This document shows positions 46,094 to 55,569 of a stretch of DNA of 64,000 nucleotides, in pieces. The notes below the pieces were generated by a model, which worked only from the letters and a program-made list of their open reading frames with translations, was not told the DNA's origin and ran no database searches. The DNA comes from Iodidimonas sp. SYSU 1G8 (GTDB taxonomy: Bacteria > Pseudomonadota > Alphaproteobacteria > SMXS01): the NCBI RefSeq assembly GCF_039655775.1, contig NZ_JBBYXJ010000002.1:186001-250000 (forward strand). The letters are read 5' to 3'. Position numbers and translations under genes: made by a program. The first letter of the stretch is position 1. Every line of letters begins with the position of its first letter.

Positions 46094-47313
46094 CAGGGTG
46101 TCCCGCCTTCCAGCGTGTCGCGGATGCTATGCAGGGCCAGTTCCGTAACCTCCAGCGAATTCACCAGGGCGACCCGGATATAGGCCGCGCCGGGATTATA
46201 ACCCGAAGCATCGGGCCGCGCCAAATATGCTCCGGGCAGCACGCGCACGCCGGCCTTGCCCCACAAGTCGCGGCAGGCCGCCTCGCCGTCGCCGACATCG
46301 AGCCACAGATAGAAACCGCCGCCGGGCCGGTAGGCGCCGAAGCGGCCCTCGAGAATCCGCTCGGCGGCATCGAACTTGGCCCGGTAGAGGACGCGGTTTT
46401 CCTCCACATGCGCCTCGTCGCTCCACGCGGCGGCGGCGGCGGCATAAACCGGCAGCGGCGACGGCGCGCCCGCGTAGGAGCGCAGCTCGCGGTAGGCGGC
46501 GATCAGCCGCGGATCACCGGCGACGAAGCCCGAGCGCAGGCCCGGCACGTTCGATCGCTTGGACAAGGATTGGAAACTCAGCACGTTCGCATAGGGATCC
46601 GCGGGATCCCCCAGGCCGCGGCGCGCCATGCTCAGGCAGGCCTCCAGCGCGCCGACCGGCGGCGCGTCCGGGTAAATCTCGCCGTAGCATTCGTCCACCA
46701 CCAGGGTGATGTCGTGTGCGCGGCACAGGCCGATGACCGAGTCGAAATAGGCCTGATCGGCGACGGTGCCCTGCGGATTGGCGGGCGTGCACAGGTAGAT
46801 CAGCGCCGTTCGTGCCAGCACGGCCGGATCGAGACCGGCGAAATCCGGCAGGAACCCGGTGGAAGCGGTGGCCGGCACGTAGAACGGCTCGGCGCCGGCC
46901 GCCAGCGCGGCGGCGGCATAGCACTGGTAGAACGGGTTGGGCATCAGCACCAGCGGGCGCTGGCCGCTCTTGCTGTCCGGTATGGCGATGAAGGCGACGT
47001 TGAACAGACCCTCGCGCGTGCCCGAGACCGGCAGAACATGCTGGTCCGGATCCATCGCGGGCAGACCGTAGCGCCGCTCCAGCCATCCGGCGACCGCCTG
47101 CTGCCAGGCGGGCGTGCCCTGGATCGGCGGATATTTGGCGTATCCGACGCTGTTGGCTTCCAGCACCTCGTTGATGAAGGCTGGCATGGGATGGCGCGGC
47201 TCGCCGATGGTCAGGTCGAGCGGCGCGTTGCGGCCGGCCGGCACCTTGTCGAGCAGGGCGCGCAGCTGGGTCCATGTATGGGCGGGAAGTTGCTGGAAAC
47301 GGGGATTGAGCAC
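46093..47313 (-). CDS. Class I/II aminotransferase, DapC-like (N-succinyldiaminopimelate)
   Basis: A 406-residue fold-type I PLP enzyme. The PLP lysine is in SFQSLSKRSNVPGLRSGF; nucleotide of PLP contacts are in TPANPQGTV and VVDECYGEIY. The N-terminus MLNPRFQQLPAHTWTQLR and TIGEPRHPMP resemble proteobacterial succinyldiaminopimelate transaminase (DapC), which would place it in lysine and peptidoglycan synthesis. Related LL-DAP or aspartate aminotransferases remain possible. Coupled to ftsK by one base. Confidence 0.87.
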   Translation of the reverse strand: MLNPRFQQLPAHTWTQLRALLDKVPAGRNAPLDLTIGEPRHPMPAFINEVLEANSVGYAKYPPIQGTPAWQQAVAGWLERRYGLPAMDPDQHVLPVSGTREGLFNVAFIAIPDSKSGQRPLVLMPNPFYQCYAAAALAAGAEPFYVPATASTGFLPDFAGLDPAVLARTALIYLCTPANPQGTVADQAYFDSVIGLCRAHDITLVVDECYGEIYPDAPPVGALEACLSMARRGLGDPADPYANVLSFQSLSKRSNVPGLRSGFVAGDPRLIAAYRELRSYAGAPSPLPVYAAAAAAWSDEAHVEENRVLYRAKFDAAERILEGRFGAYRPGGGFYLWLDVGDGEAACRDLWGKAGVRVLPGAYLARPDASGYNPGAAYIRVALVNSLEVTELALHSIRDTLEGGTP

Positions 47314-47386
47314 CGGTCACCGGAACAAAAGAAAAACGCGCCGCACTGTACCGGGCGGCGCGTTGATCGACAAGGTGCAGCCTGTT

Positions 47387-48616
47387 CTACCGTCCCGTGA
47401 CGTCCTCCTCGGGCGTCGCGCCGATCTGGTGGATCGACAGGTCGGCGCCGCGGAACTCCTGTTCCTGGGTCAGCCGGATGCCGATGGTCGCCTTGATCGC
47501 GCCGTAAATGGCAAGGCCGGCGGCGAACGCGAACAGCGCGCCGCCGATGCTGCCGACCAGCTGGCTCATGACGCTCACGCCGCCCATGCCGCCCAGAGCG
47601 GTCTGACCGAAGATGCCGCAGGCGATGCCGCCCCACAGGCCGCACAGGCCATGCAGCGGCCAGACACCGAGCACGTCGTCGATCTTCCATTTGTTCTGGC
47701 ACCAGGTGAAGGCATAGACGAACAGCACGCCCGCCGCGCCGCCCACCGCCAGCGACCCCAGCGGATGCATGACGTTGGACCCGGCGCACACCGCCACCAG
47801 CCCGGCCAGCGCGCCATTATGGGCGAAGCCGGGATCGTTGCGGCCGACCAGCCACGAGGTCAGGATACCGCCGGCCATGGCCATCAGCGAATTGATCGCC
47901 ACCAGTCCGTTGATCGCGGCGACGCTCTGGGCGCTCATCACGTTGAAGCCGAACCAGCCGATGCACAGCAGCCACGAGCCCAGCGACAGGAACGGGATGT
48001 TCGACGGCGGGATGCCGACCACGGTGCCGTCCTTGCGATAGCGGCCATGGCGCGCGCCCAGCATGAGCACGGCGCCGAGCGCGACCCAGCCGCCGAAGGC
48101 GTGGACGACGACCGAACCGGCGAAATCGTTCATCTTCGCGCCGAACTGGGCCTCGAGAAACGTCTGAACGCCGTAGTTGCCGTTCCAGAACACGCCCTCC
48201 ACCAGCGGATAGGCGACGCCGACGATCACGGCGGTCGCCATCAGCTGCGGCGCGAAACGGGCGCGCTCGGCGATACCGCCCGAAATGATGGCGGGGATTG
48301 CGGCCGCGAAGGTCAGCAGGAAGAAGAACTTCACCAGATCATAGCCGTTGGCCGCGAAGGCCGAACCTGGCGCGGTCCCGGAGATGGTGGCGGCATCCTG
48401 CAGGAAGGACACGCCATAGGCGACACCATAACCGACGAAAAAATAGGCAATGGTCGACATGGCGAAATCGACCAGGATCTTCATCAGGCCGTTGACCTGG
48501 TTCTTCTTGCGCACGGTGCCGACTTCGAGAAACCCGAAACCCGCATGCATGGCAAAGACGAGGATGGCCCCCATCAGCACGAAAAAGACGTCAGCTTCCC
48601 GACCGGACGCGTCCAT
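47387..48616 (-). CDS. Ammonium transporter (Amt family)
   Basis: A 409-residue membrane channel with 11 predicted helices and no signal peptide. The N-terminus reads VFFVLMGAILVFAMHAGFGFLEVGTVRKKN. The twin pore histidines are in SVVVHAFGGWVALG and WPLHGLCGLWGG. It differs clearly from the second Amt at 48936-50231, so the two are paralogues, not a recent duplication. A sigma-54-type promoter lies 75 bases upstream, implying induction under nitrogen limitation. Confidence 0.95.
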   Translation of the reverse strand: MDASGREADVFFVLMGAILVFAMHAGFGFLEVGTVRKKNQVNGLMKILVDFAMSTIAYFFVGYGVAYGVSFLQDAATISGTAPGSAFAANGYDLVKFFFLLTFAAAIPAIISGGIAERARFAPQLMATAVIVGVAYPLVEGVFWNGNYGVQTFLEAQFGAKMNDFAGSVVVHAFGGWVALGAVLMLGARHGRYRKDGTVVGIPPSNIPFLSLGSWLLCIGWFGFNVMSAQSVAAINGLVAINSLMAMAGGILTSWLVGRNDPGFAHNGALAGLVAVCAGSNVMHPLGSLAVGGAAGVLFVYAFTWCQNKWKIDDVLGVWPLHGLCGLWGGIACGIFGQTALGGMGGVSVMSQLVGSIGGALFAFAAGLAIYGAIKATIGIRLTQEQEFRGADLSIHQIGATPEEDVTGR

Positions 48617-48690
48617 TTGCTCTCTCCCTTTTTCTCTCTCCCGCGATCAAAGCGTGAGCACGCCGACCGCATTGACGGCAAAAGGGAAAC

Positions 48691-48704
48691 CAAGAACCGT
48701 GCCA
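48691..48704 (-). promoter_or_regulatory. Sigma-54-type promoter of amt
   Basis: TGGCACGGTTCTTG on the minus strand, followed by G: the -24 GG and -12 region are exactly 10 bases apart. The -12 dinucleotide is GG instead of the usual GC. The same 14 bases occur upstream of glnK. It lies 75 bases before the amt start. Confidence 0.7.
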
Positions 48705-48796
48705 ATCGACGACAGCTTTGTCGATTTACAGGAAAATCAACAGGTTACGGGCGTCAGGACGTTGGCTGCGCCGCCGCTAAAGAACAGAGCGACTGC

Positions 48797-48848
48797 TTAA
48801 AAAACGAGCCGGGCCCGCCCGGAACGATTAAATTCTGGGCAGGCCCGG
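48797..48848 (-). terminator. Rho-independent terminator after amtB
   Basis: On the minus strand CCGGGCCTGCCC (48848-48837) and GGGCGGGCCCGG (48820-48809) form a 12-bp stem with one wobble-like mismatch and a 16-base loop, followed by CTCGTTTTTT. It separates the glnK-amtB operon from amt. The rest of the 319-base gap (48617-48935) holds the amt promoter and no gene. Confidence 0.75.
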
Positions 48849-48935
48849 TGGAGAGACCGGCTGGGAGGAGCCGGGGAGAGATCGTCGCGGAAGGGCCCGT
48901 CCGGGAGAGAGACGGCCGGGCCCCGCCCGCGATGA

Positions 48936-50231
48936 TTACTGCAGCGATTCGCCGTGCAGGCTGACGTCGAGGCCTTCGACCTCCTGTTCCTTCGTCACGC
49001 GGATGCCCATGACCATGTCGATGAGCTTGAGCAGGATGAAGGTGACGATGCCGCTCCACAGCACGGTGGCGACGATGCCCTCGAGCTGCTTGACGACCTG
49101 GCCGATGCTGCCGGCGGTACCGCCGATGGCTTCGACCGCGAACAGGCCGGTCAGCGCGGCGCCGACGATGCCGCCCACGCCGTGAACGCCCCAGACGTCC
49201 AGGCTGTCGTCATAGCCCAGCGCCTTCTTCAGGCTGGTGGCGGCGAAGAAGCAGATCACGCCGGAAGCCAGGCCGATGATCAACGCGCCCATCGGGCCGA
49301 CGAAACCGGAAGCCGGGGTGATGGCGACCAGACCGGCGACGGCGCCGGAGATGATGCCGAGCACGCTGGGCTTCTTGTGGACGATCCATTCGACGAACAT
49401 CCAGGCCAGCGCCGCGGCCGCGGTGGCGACCTGGGTGACCAGCATGGCCATGCCGGCACGGAAGTCGGCGGCGACGGCGGAACCGGCGTTGAAGCCGAAC
49501 CAGCCGACCCACAGCATGGACGCGCCGATCAGGGCGAGGGCCAGGTTGTACGGGGCCATGTTTTCCTGACGGTAGCCATGACGCTTGCCGAGGACGATAC
49601 AGGCGACCAGGCCGGCGATACCCGCGTTGATGTGAACGACGGTGCCGCCCGCGTAATCGAGGACGCCTTCACCGGCGAGGAAACCGCCGCCCCACACCCA
49701 GTGACAGACCGGCGCGTAGACGATCAGGCTCCACAGGGTCATGAACACCAGCATGGACGAGAACTTCATGCGGTCGGCGAACGCGCCGGTGATCAGGGCC
49801 GGGGTGATGATCGCGAAGGTCATCTGGAAGGTGATGAAGACGCTTTCCGGCACCGCATAGGACAGCGCGTCGAGCGTCAGATGGTTGAGAAACGCCTTGT
49901 CCAGGCCGCCCCAGAAGGCGTTGAGCCCGCCGCCGTCACCGAAGGCGATGCTGTAGCCGGCGACCATCCACACGATGGACATCACGCAGCAGATGGCGAA
50001 GCTCTGCATCAGCGTCGCGAGAATGTTCTTCTTGCGAACCATGCCGGCATAGAACAGGGCTAGGCCGGGGATCGTCATGAACAGGACCAGCGCGGTGGCG
50101 GTCAGCATCCATGCCGTGTCGCCCGCACTCAGGGTCGGCGGCGGCGCGTCCTGCGCGAAAGCAGGGACGGCGGCGGCGCAAAAGGCGGCGAGGACGGATC
50201 CTGCTGCCACAAGGGTCGATTTCATTCGCAT
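48936..50231 (-). CDS. amtB: Ammonium transporter AmtB
   Basis: A 431-residue ammonium channel with a signal peptide (core AAGSVLAAFCAAAVPAFA) and 11 transmembrane helices, the standard layout of proteobacterial AmtB. The FYAGMVRKKN loop, the first pore histidine in VCHWVWGGGFL and the second in DVWGVHGVGGIVG are present. It lies 26 bases downstream of glnK; GlnK blocks AmtB when nitrogen is plentiful. Confidence 0.97.
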   Translation of the reverse strand: MRMKSTLVAAGSVLAAFCAAAVPAFAQDAPPPTLSAGDTAWMLTATALVLFMTIPGLALFYAGMVRKKNILATLMQSFAICCVMSIVWMVAGYSIAFGDGGGLNAFWGGLDKAFLNHLTLDALSYAVPESVFITFQMTFAIITPALITGAFADRMKFSSMLVFMTLWSLIVYAPVCHWVWGGGFLAGEGVLDYAGGTVVHINAGIAGLVACIVLGKRHGYRQENMAPYNLALALIGASMLWVGWFGFNAGSAVAADFRAGMAMLVTQVATAAAALAWMFVEWIVHKKPSVLGIISGAVAGLVAITPASGFVGPMGALIIGLASGVICFFAATSLKKALGYDDSLDVWGVHGVGGIVGAALTGLFAVEAIGGTAGSIGQVVKQLEGIVATVLWSGIVTFILLKLIDMVMGIRVTKEQEVEGLDVSLHGESLQ

Positions 50232-50257
50232 TGGGTTATTTCTCCCTAGGTCTTGTT

Positions 50258-50677
<420 letters not shown>

Positions 50678-50686
50678 TCACAGAGT

Positions 50687-50700
50687 CAAGAACCGTGCCA
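50687..50700 (-). promoter_or_regulatory. Sigma-54-type promoter of glnK-amtB
   Basis: TGGCACGGTTCTTG on the minus strand followed by A: -24 GG and -12 GA spaced by 10 bases. The core is identical to the element before amt. The usual -12 GC is not present in either copy. It lies 91 bases before the glnK start. Confidence 0.68.
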
Positions 50701-50723
50701 GTTGCGGGATTATTATCTAAATC

Positions 50724-50748
50724 ATTGATATAAAAAAGAAATATCAAT
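50724..50748. promoter_or_regulatory. Inverted repeat upstream of the glnK promoter
   Basis: ATTGATAT and ATATCAAT, a perfect 8-base inverted repeat with a 9-base A-rich spacer, 24 bases upstream of the -24 element. It is at a distance where an activator such as NtrC could act, but it does not look like the NtrC consensus. An AT-rich stretch continues to about 50845. Confidence 0.5.
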
Positions 50749-50882
50749 TATGGCAGACTCGTGGTGGGCTGTGCGCGAAGTTTCATCACTGTCTATTATT
50801 TGTGCAAATATGTTTATATGCCTCTAATTTGATCGAAAATCGCTGATCCATATGGGCTGGACAACGTATTGTCCCACCGGCC

Positions 50883-52133
50883 ATGGTTACACATATGACC
50901 CAGTCCCCTGCAGCCATCCGGTCTGCCCTGCGCACCGATGTCCTCATCGTCGGCGGCGGCCTCGCCGGCCTCAGCCTCGCCGTCGCCCTCGGCCGCGCCG
51001 GCCTCGACGTGACCGTTGCGGAACGCTCGGACCTGAGCACGATGGTGGTGCCGGAATTCGACGGTCGGGTGACCGCCGTGGCCTATGCTTCATGGCGGCT
51101 GCTCGATGCCATCGGCGCCTGGCGGTACATGGAAGAGTACGCACAACCGATCCTCGATATCCGCGTCACCGATGGCGACGCGCCGGTCTTCCTGAATTTC
51201 GATCACCGGGCGCTGGGCAACGAGCCTTTCGGCTATCTGGTGGAGAACCGGCATCTTCGCCTCGGTCTTCTGCGCGCTCTCGCCGATCTGGGCACGGTCA
51301 GGCTCGTCCACCCGGCCGAAATCGACGGCATGGACGTGGTCCCCGGCGGCGTGAACGCGCGGCTGACTGGCAGCGGCGGAATCCGCGCCGCGTTGGCCGT
51401 CGCGGCCGACGGTCGGCAATCGCCGCTGCGCGAGGCGGCGGGCATCGGGCTCGTGGGACACCGGTATGCCGAAACCGGAATCGTCACCACGATCGAGCAT
51501 GAGCATGACCATCGTGGCATCGCCCATGAACGGTTCCTGCCGGCCGGACCGTTCGCCATCCTGCCGCTCACGGGCAACCGGTCATCGCTGGTCTGGAGTG
51601 AAAAGCACGCCGTGGCCAAGGCGCTTCTGGCGCTCGACGACGCTGCCTTCAATGCCGAGATCATGCGCCGGATGGACGGCTTTCTCGGCGAGGTCCGGGC
51701 CGTCGGGCCACGGTTCAGTTATCCCTATGCGGTGCATGTGGCGGAGAAATTCGCTGGCGACCGGCTGGCGCTGGTGGGCGATGCCGCGCACGGCATTCAC
51801 CCCATCGCGGGGCAAGGGTTGAATTTGGGCTGGCGCGACGTGGCGGCGTTGGCCGAACTCGTGGTCGATGCCGCCCGCCTAGGGCTCGATGTGGGGTCGC
51901 CGCTGCTCTTGGAACGCTATGATCGCTGGCGCCGCGTCGATACCCTGACGCTGGCGGCCGTGACCGACGCGTTGAACACGCTGTTCACCAATGACGTCGC
52001 GCCGGTCCGGCTGGCCCGCGACGCGGGCCTCGCCCTGGTGAATCGTATCGATCCGCTCAAGCGGTTTTTCATGCAGCATGCGCGGGGAACGGTCGGTGAG
52101 CTACCGCGCCTCTTGAAGGGCGACGCGCTCTAG
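50883..52133 (+). CDS. UbiH/UbiF-type FAD-dependent monooxygenase
   Basis: A 416-residue flavoprotein hydroxylase of the ubiquinone branch. It has the FAD motif VLIVGGGLAGLSLAVALGR, the VAADGRQSPLREAAGI segment and the LVGDAAHGIHPIAGQGLNLG motif that binds the flavin ribityl and pyrophosphate. It probably hydroxylates the ring of a ubiquinone precursor; which position cannot be told. An in-frame ATG at 50895 is an equally good start. It is divergent from the glnK region. Confidence 0.93.
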   Translation: MVTHMTQSPAAIRSALRTDVLIVGGGLAGLSLAVALGRAGLDVTVAERSDLSTMVVPEFDGRVTAVAYASWRLLDAIGAWRYMEEYAQPILDIRVTDGDAPVFLNFDHRALGNEPFGYLVENRHLRLGLLRALADLGTVRLVHPAEIDGMDVVPGGVNARLTGSGGIRAALAVAADGRQSPLREAAGIGLVGHRYAETGIVTTIEHEHDHRGIAHERFLPAGPFAILPLTGNRSSLVWSEKHAVAKALLALDDAAFNAEIMRRMDGFLGEVRAVGPRFSYPYAVHVAEKFAGDRLALVGDAAHGIHPIAGQGLNLGWRDVAALAELVVDAARLGLDVGSPLLLERYDRWRRVDTLTLAAVTDALNTLFTNDVAPVRLARDAGLALVNRIDPLKRFFMQHARGTVGELPRLLKGDAL

Positions 52134-52142
52134 CACCCCGCG

Positions 52143-52394
52143 TCACGGCATGGTGATATGCCGTGCACGATCCTGCGCGCCGGCGCCATTGGCCAGGTCG
52201 CGGGCTTTCACGATGCGATGTTCGACGGTGCCGAGCGCCTCGAGATCCTCGCGCGAGTAGAGGCAGTGGCGGGCATCGCGCAGGAATTCGGCGGCCAGCG
52301 CGAGGGTTTCCGCATCACGTCTTCCAAGGGCGGGACCACGGCCCACATTCTGGTCCAGCCACATACGGCAATAAGTCTGTATCGAATCCGACAT
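52143..52394 (-). CDS. Small hypothetical protein (83 aa)
   Basis: An 83-residue protein, helical and rich in A, L, R and E (ETLALAAEFLRDARHCLYSREDLEALG), with no recognisable motif, signal or membrane segment. Its ATG follows a good GGAGAG site, and the frame has the local coding bias, so it is probably real. It is convergent with the UbiH-like gene. Function unknown. Confidence 0.55.
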   Translation of the reverse strand: MSDSIQTYCRMWLDQNVGRGPALGRRDAETLALAAEFLRDARHCLYSREDLEALGTVEHRIVKARDLANGAGAQDRARHITMP

Positions 52395-52483
52395 TCATCT
52401 CTCCGGCGTTTACTCATCGCCCGGCCCAGGGGGCGACCGCCGCAGGATCGTTTCCGGATGCCGGTCGAACATTGATCCGGCGC

Positions 52484-52515
52484 AAAAAAAAGGCCGCCAG
52501 CGACAGCTTGCGGCC
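52484..52515 (-). terminator. Rho-independent terminator
   Basis: On the minus strand GGCCGCAAGC and GCTGGCGGCC form a 10-bp stem with one mismatch around a 4-base loop, followed by eight T. It should end transcription coming from the DUF1192 gene. Confidence 0.85.
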
Positions 52516-52628
52516 CAAGGTTTGGGGGAGTCATCCGGCCGGTTAAGGGAGGGGAAAAACCGACCGAACATGACCTTTATAGAGGGTCCAACATTAACGC
52601 CGGATTAACGGCTTTCAGAAATCACGCC

Positions 52629-52820
52629 TCATTTGAAAAGTTTCGCGGCCGCCGACTGGCTGGATTCCTTGGACTCCATCAGTTTTCGGGTGCGCACGAT
52701 CTCCGCCTCCAGCAGCTGGACGCGTTCCTTCAGTTCATAGACCGACATGTCATCGAGCGATTCCTTGGCCAGGGCCGCGGCGCCGGCCGGGCGCTGCCGG
52801 GGCAGGTCGTCCAAATCCAC
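52629..52820 (-). CDS. DUF1192 family protein
   Basis: A 63-residue protein with the alphaproteobacterial DUF1192 pattern: MDLDDLP start, LDDMSVYELKERVQLLEAEI heptad-like coiled coil and a basic tail ending in KLFK. It uses a GTG start at 52820, preceded by AGGAGG five bases away. Longer frames to 53024 run through the promoter of the divergent quinone reductase gene and are not credible. Likely a small coiled-coil protein; function unknown. Confidence 0.82.
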   Translation of the reverse strand: MDLDDLPRQRPAGAAALAKESLDDMSVYELKERVQLLEAEIVRTRKLMESKESSQSAAAKLFK

Positions 52821-52884
52821 CTTGTCCTCCTTCGTCTCACTGCTATGGTTCGGCCAACTGTACTTTAAATCGGGGATTTCCAGA

Positions 52885-53886
52885 ATGACCGACCTGCCCA
52901 TGACCGCGCCGGCCATCGTCGTCACCCAGCCGGGCGGTCCGGAAAACATGGTGCTCCGGGACATTCCGGTGGACGCGCCCAAGGCGGGCGAGATCCTGAT
53001 CCGCGTCCGCGCCGCCGGCATCAACCGGGCCGACGCGGTGCAGCGCGAAGGTCATTATCCGCCGCCCAAGGGCTCGTCGGAGATCATGGGCCTGGAATGC
53101 GCGGGCGAGGTCGCCGCGCTGGGCGAAGGCGTCACCGAGTTCAAGATTGGTGACAGGGTCTGCGCGCTGCTGGCCGGCGGCGGCTACGCCACCTACTGCG
53201 CCGTCCCCGCCGTTCAGGCGCTGCCGCTGCCGAAGGGCTATAGTTTCGAGCAGGGCGCCGCGATCATGGAGACCTTCTGCACGGTATGGACCAATGTGTT
53301 CGAGCGCGGTCGGCTGCAGGCGGGCGAGCGCCTGCTGGTGCATGGCGGCTCGTCGGGCATCGGTACCGCCGCCGTCGCCCTTGCCGCGGCGCGCGGGGCG
53401 GAAGTCTACGCGACCGCCGGAACGGCCGAGAAATGCGCCGCCTGCGCCGATCTGGGTGCCAAGCGGGCGATCAACTACAAGACCGAGGACTATGTCGAGG
53501 TCATCAAGGCGGAAACCGGCAAGGAAGGTGTCGATGTCGTTCTCGACATGGTCGGCGGCGATTATCTGACCCGCGACATCTCGATCATGCGGCTCGAAGG
53601 CCGGCATGTCAGCATCGCGACCCTGGGCGGCCACACGGCCGAAATCCCGATCATGCAGATCATGCTCAAACGCCTGACCATCACCGGCTCGACGCTGCGC
53701 ACGCGCACCCCCGAACAGAAGGGGTCCGTGGTACGCGGCGTTCACGAGAATGTCTGGCCGCTGTTCGAGAGCGGGCGCATCGCCCCGGTAATCGATTCGG
53801 TCATGCCGCTCGCCGCCGCGGCCGATGCCCATCGCCGCATCGAATCAAGCGCCCATATCGGCAAGATCATCCTGAAGGTGGATTAG
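52885..53886 (+). CDS. NAD(P)H quinone oxidoreductase (PIG3/TED2-like MDR)
   Basis: A 333-residue zinc-free MDR reductase of the TP53I3/PIG3-type quinone oxidoreductase family. It has AGINRADAVQREGHYPPP, GLECAGEVAALG, GGSSGIGTAAVALA (nucleotide-binding) and a C-terminal HIGKIILKV. It differs from the paralogue at 18253-19227 in these motifs. ATG 52885 is the family start; the frame is open upstream. It diverges from the DUF1192 gene and probably reduces quinones with NADPH. Confidence 0.93.
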   Translation: MTDLPMTAPAIVVTQPGGPENMVLRDIPVDAPKAGEILIRVRAAGINRADAVQREGHYPPPKGSSEIMGLECAGEVAALGEGVTEFKIGDRVCALLAGGGYATYCAVPAVQALPLPKGYSFEQGAAIMETFCTVWTNVFERGRLQAGERLLVHGGSSGIGTAAVALAAARGAEVYATAGTAEKCAACADLGAKRAINYKTEDYVEVIKAETGKEGVDVVLDMVGGDYLTRDISIMRLEGRHVSIATLGGHTAEIPIMQIMLKRLTITGSTLRTRTPEQKGSVVRGVHENVWPLFESGRIAPVIDSVMPLAAAADAHRRIESSAHIGKIILKVD

Positions 53887-53983
53887 CAATTTCTTTTCAT
53901 CCCGGGGGCCAGCGCCTATATAGGAGCGAACATCCGAGCCTTGACTTCAGGTCGGCGCCAGTACGGCGCGCAGGAGACTATTG

Positions 53984-54607
53984 ATGAACCTACCGTTGAT
54001 GCCGAAGGCAACCGCCGTCTGGCTGGTCGACAACACCAAGCTGACGTTCCGTCAGATCGCCGATTTCTGCGGCCTGCACGAGCTGGAAGTCCAGGGCATC
54101 GCCGACGGTGAAGTGGCGCAGAACATCGTCGGCCTGGACCCGGTCGGCAATGGCCAGCTGACCAAGGAAGAGATCGCCCGCTGCGAAGCCCACCCGACGG
54201 GTGTGCTGAAGCTGAACCAGCCGGTCATCCCGGAAGCCAAGAAGCGCAAGGGCCCGCGTTATACGCCGGTGTCCAAGCGTCAGGATCGCCCGGACGCCAT
54301 CGCCTGGCTGGTGAAGTTCCATCCGGAACTGACCGATGCGCAGGTTGGCAAGCTCATCGGCACCACCAAGCCGACCATTGCCTCGATCCGCAACCGGACG
54401 CACTGGAACATGGCCAATCTGAAGCCGACCGACCCGGTGACGCTGGGTCTGTGCAGTCAGGTCGAGCTGGACGAGGCCATCCGTTCGGCGGCGGCGCGTC
54501 TGGAAAAGCTCCGCCCGGCGCAGCCGGAGGGTACGCCCGCCGGCATGGGCGAGCAGCCCTATGTGGATCTGGGATCCCTGCCGCAGCCCGACATCAACTT
54601 CGACTGA
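53984..54607 (+). CDS. Cell-cycle transcriptional regulator TrcR-like (DUF1013)
   Basis: A 207-residue alphaproteobacterial DUF1013 protein, the family of TrcR. It has a helix-turn-helix-like N-terminal region (KLTFRQIADFCGLHELEVQGIADG) quoted by its LTFRQIADFC core, a central KKRKGPRYTPVSKRQDRPDA segment and a second HTH-like LTDAQVGKLIGTTKPTIASI. The ATG follows AGGAG. A CCTATATAGG palindrome at 53915-53924 lies in its promoter region. Regulatory targets cannot be seen. Confidence 0.9.
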   Translation: MNLPLMPKATAVWLVDNTKLTFRQIADFCGLHELEVQGIADGEVAQNIVGLDPVGNGQLTKEEIARCEAHPTGVLKLNQPVIPEAKKRKGPRYTPVSKRQDRPDAIAWLVKFHPELTDAQVGKLIGTTKPTIASIRNRTHWNMANLKPTDPVTLGLCSQVELDEAIRSAAARLEKLRPAQPEGTPAGMGEQPYVDLGSLPQPDINFD

Positions 54608-54716
54608 GCCGTCGTAACCCGCGACGCGGCTGCCCGAAGGAAGCCGCGCGGCGGGCAAGACGATACGCCGCCTGTCAGGGGCGAGACTGCCGAAGCACGG
54701 GCTTCGGCGGACCCTC

Positions 54717-54881
54717 CTAGTCCTGGAGGCGGGAGATTTCTTCCTTGATACGGAGTTTTTCTCGCTTCAGCGAGGTGAGCCGGGATTGGTCCGGCGAGGG
54801 GCGATGGAGTTCGCCATCGATCTGGGTCTCGAGACGGTGATGCTTTGATTCGAGTGCCGAAACGTGCGCCTCTGTGGTCAT
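54717..54881 (-). CDS. YdcH/DUF465-like small coiled-coil protein
   Basis: A 54-residue helical-hairpin protein: MTTEAHVSALESKHHRLETQI then LTSLKREKLRIKEEISRLQD, the YdcH/DUF465 pattern. The start at 54881 follows AAGGAG. Other in-frame ATGs up to 55004 lack support. It converges with trcR and diverges from ubiX. A paralogue lies at 56096-56296. The intervening 109 bases to trcR contain GC-rich repeats but no clear terminator. Confidence 0.85.
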   Translation of the reverse strand: MTTEAHVSALESKHHRLETQIDGELHRPSPDQSRLTSLKREKLRIKEEISRLQD

Positions 54882-54984
54882 CAAAAGCTCCTTCTGTTCG
54901 ATACAACCCGTATAGTACAGCACGGCTTTCATCGAAGAGTCACGGAAGAACGATTCTAATCTTCGCCTAGGGCGGGAGCGTGCG

Positions 54985-55569
54985 TTGTCCAGTCCAGATC
55001 GCAAACTCGTGGTGGGAATCAGCGGCGCGTCGGGCGTGATCTACGGCGTCACCCTGCTGCGGGCGCTGCGCACCGCCGACGTCGAATCCCATCTGGTCAT
55101 GTCCCGGGCGGCGGAGATGACGCTGGGATACGAGACCGAACTCAAACCCGCCGATGTGCGTGCCCTCGCCGACCGGCACTACCCCGTCGCCGATGTGGGC
55201 GCGGCCATCGCCTCCGGCTCGTTCCGGTCCATGGGCATGGCCATCGCGCCCTGTTCGGTCCGGTCCATGTCCGAGATCGCCACCGGTGTCACCTCGAGCC
55301 TGCTGACCCGCGCCGCCGATGTGGTGCTGAAGGAACGCCGCCGCCTCGTGCTGCTGGTGCGCGAATCGCCGCTGCATCTGGGCCATCTGCGCACCATGGC
55401 GGCGCTGGCCGAGATGGGCGCGGTGATCGCGCCGCCCTTGCCGGCGTTCTATCCCGGGCCTTTGAGCGTTCAGGACATCGTCGATCATTCCGTGGGCCGA
55501 TTGCTCGACCTGTTCGGGATCGACAACGATCTGGCCCATCGCTGGCGCGACGGGTCCACGACTTCCTAA
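54985..55569 (+). CDS. ubiX: Flavin prenyltransferase UbiX
   Basis: Makes prenylated FMN, the cofactor of the decarboxylase UbiD in ubiquinone synthesis. The 194-residue flavoprotein has VVGISGASGVIYGVTLLRAL, the SRAAEMTLGYE region, APCSVRSMSEIATGV and ERRRLVLLVRESPLH. It starts with TTG, preceded by GGGAG. No ubiD is in the window. It converges with the TIGR02444-type gene with a 4-base overlap. Confidence 0.94.
   Translation: MSSPDRKLVVGISGASGVIYGVTLLRALRTADVESHLVMSRAAEMTLGYETELKPADVRALADRHYPVADVGAAIASGSFRSMGMAIAPCSVRSMSEIATGVTSSLLTRAADVVLKERRRLVLLVRESPLHLGHLRTMAALAEMGAVIAPPLPAFYPGPLSVQDIVDHSVGRLLDLFGIDNDLAHRWRDGSTTS

Noticed and set aside
43511-46183. 890-residue plus-strand open frame
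   Set aside because: Antisense to ftsK and lolA; its translation is low complexity rich in H, R, Q and G, with no domain. It is a shadow of codon bias.
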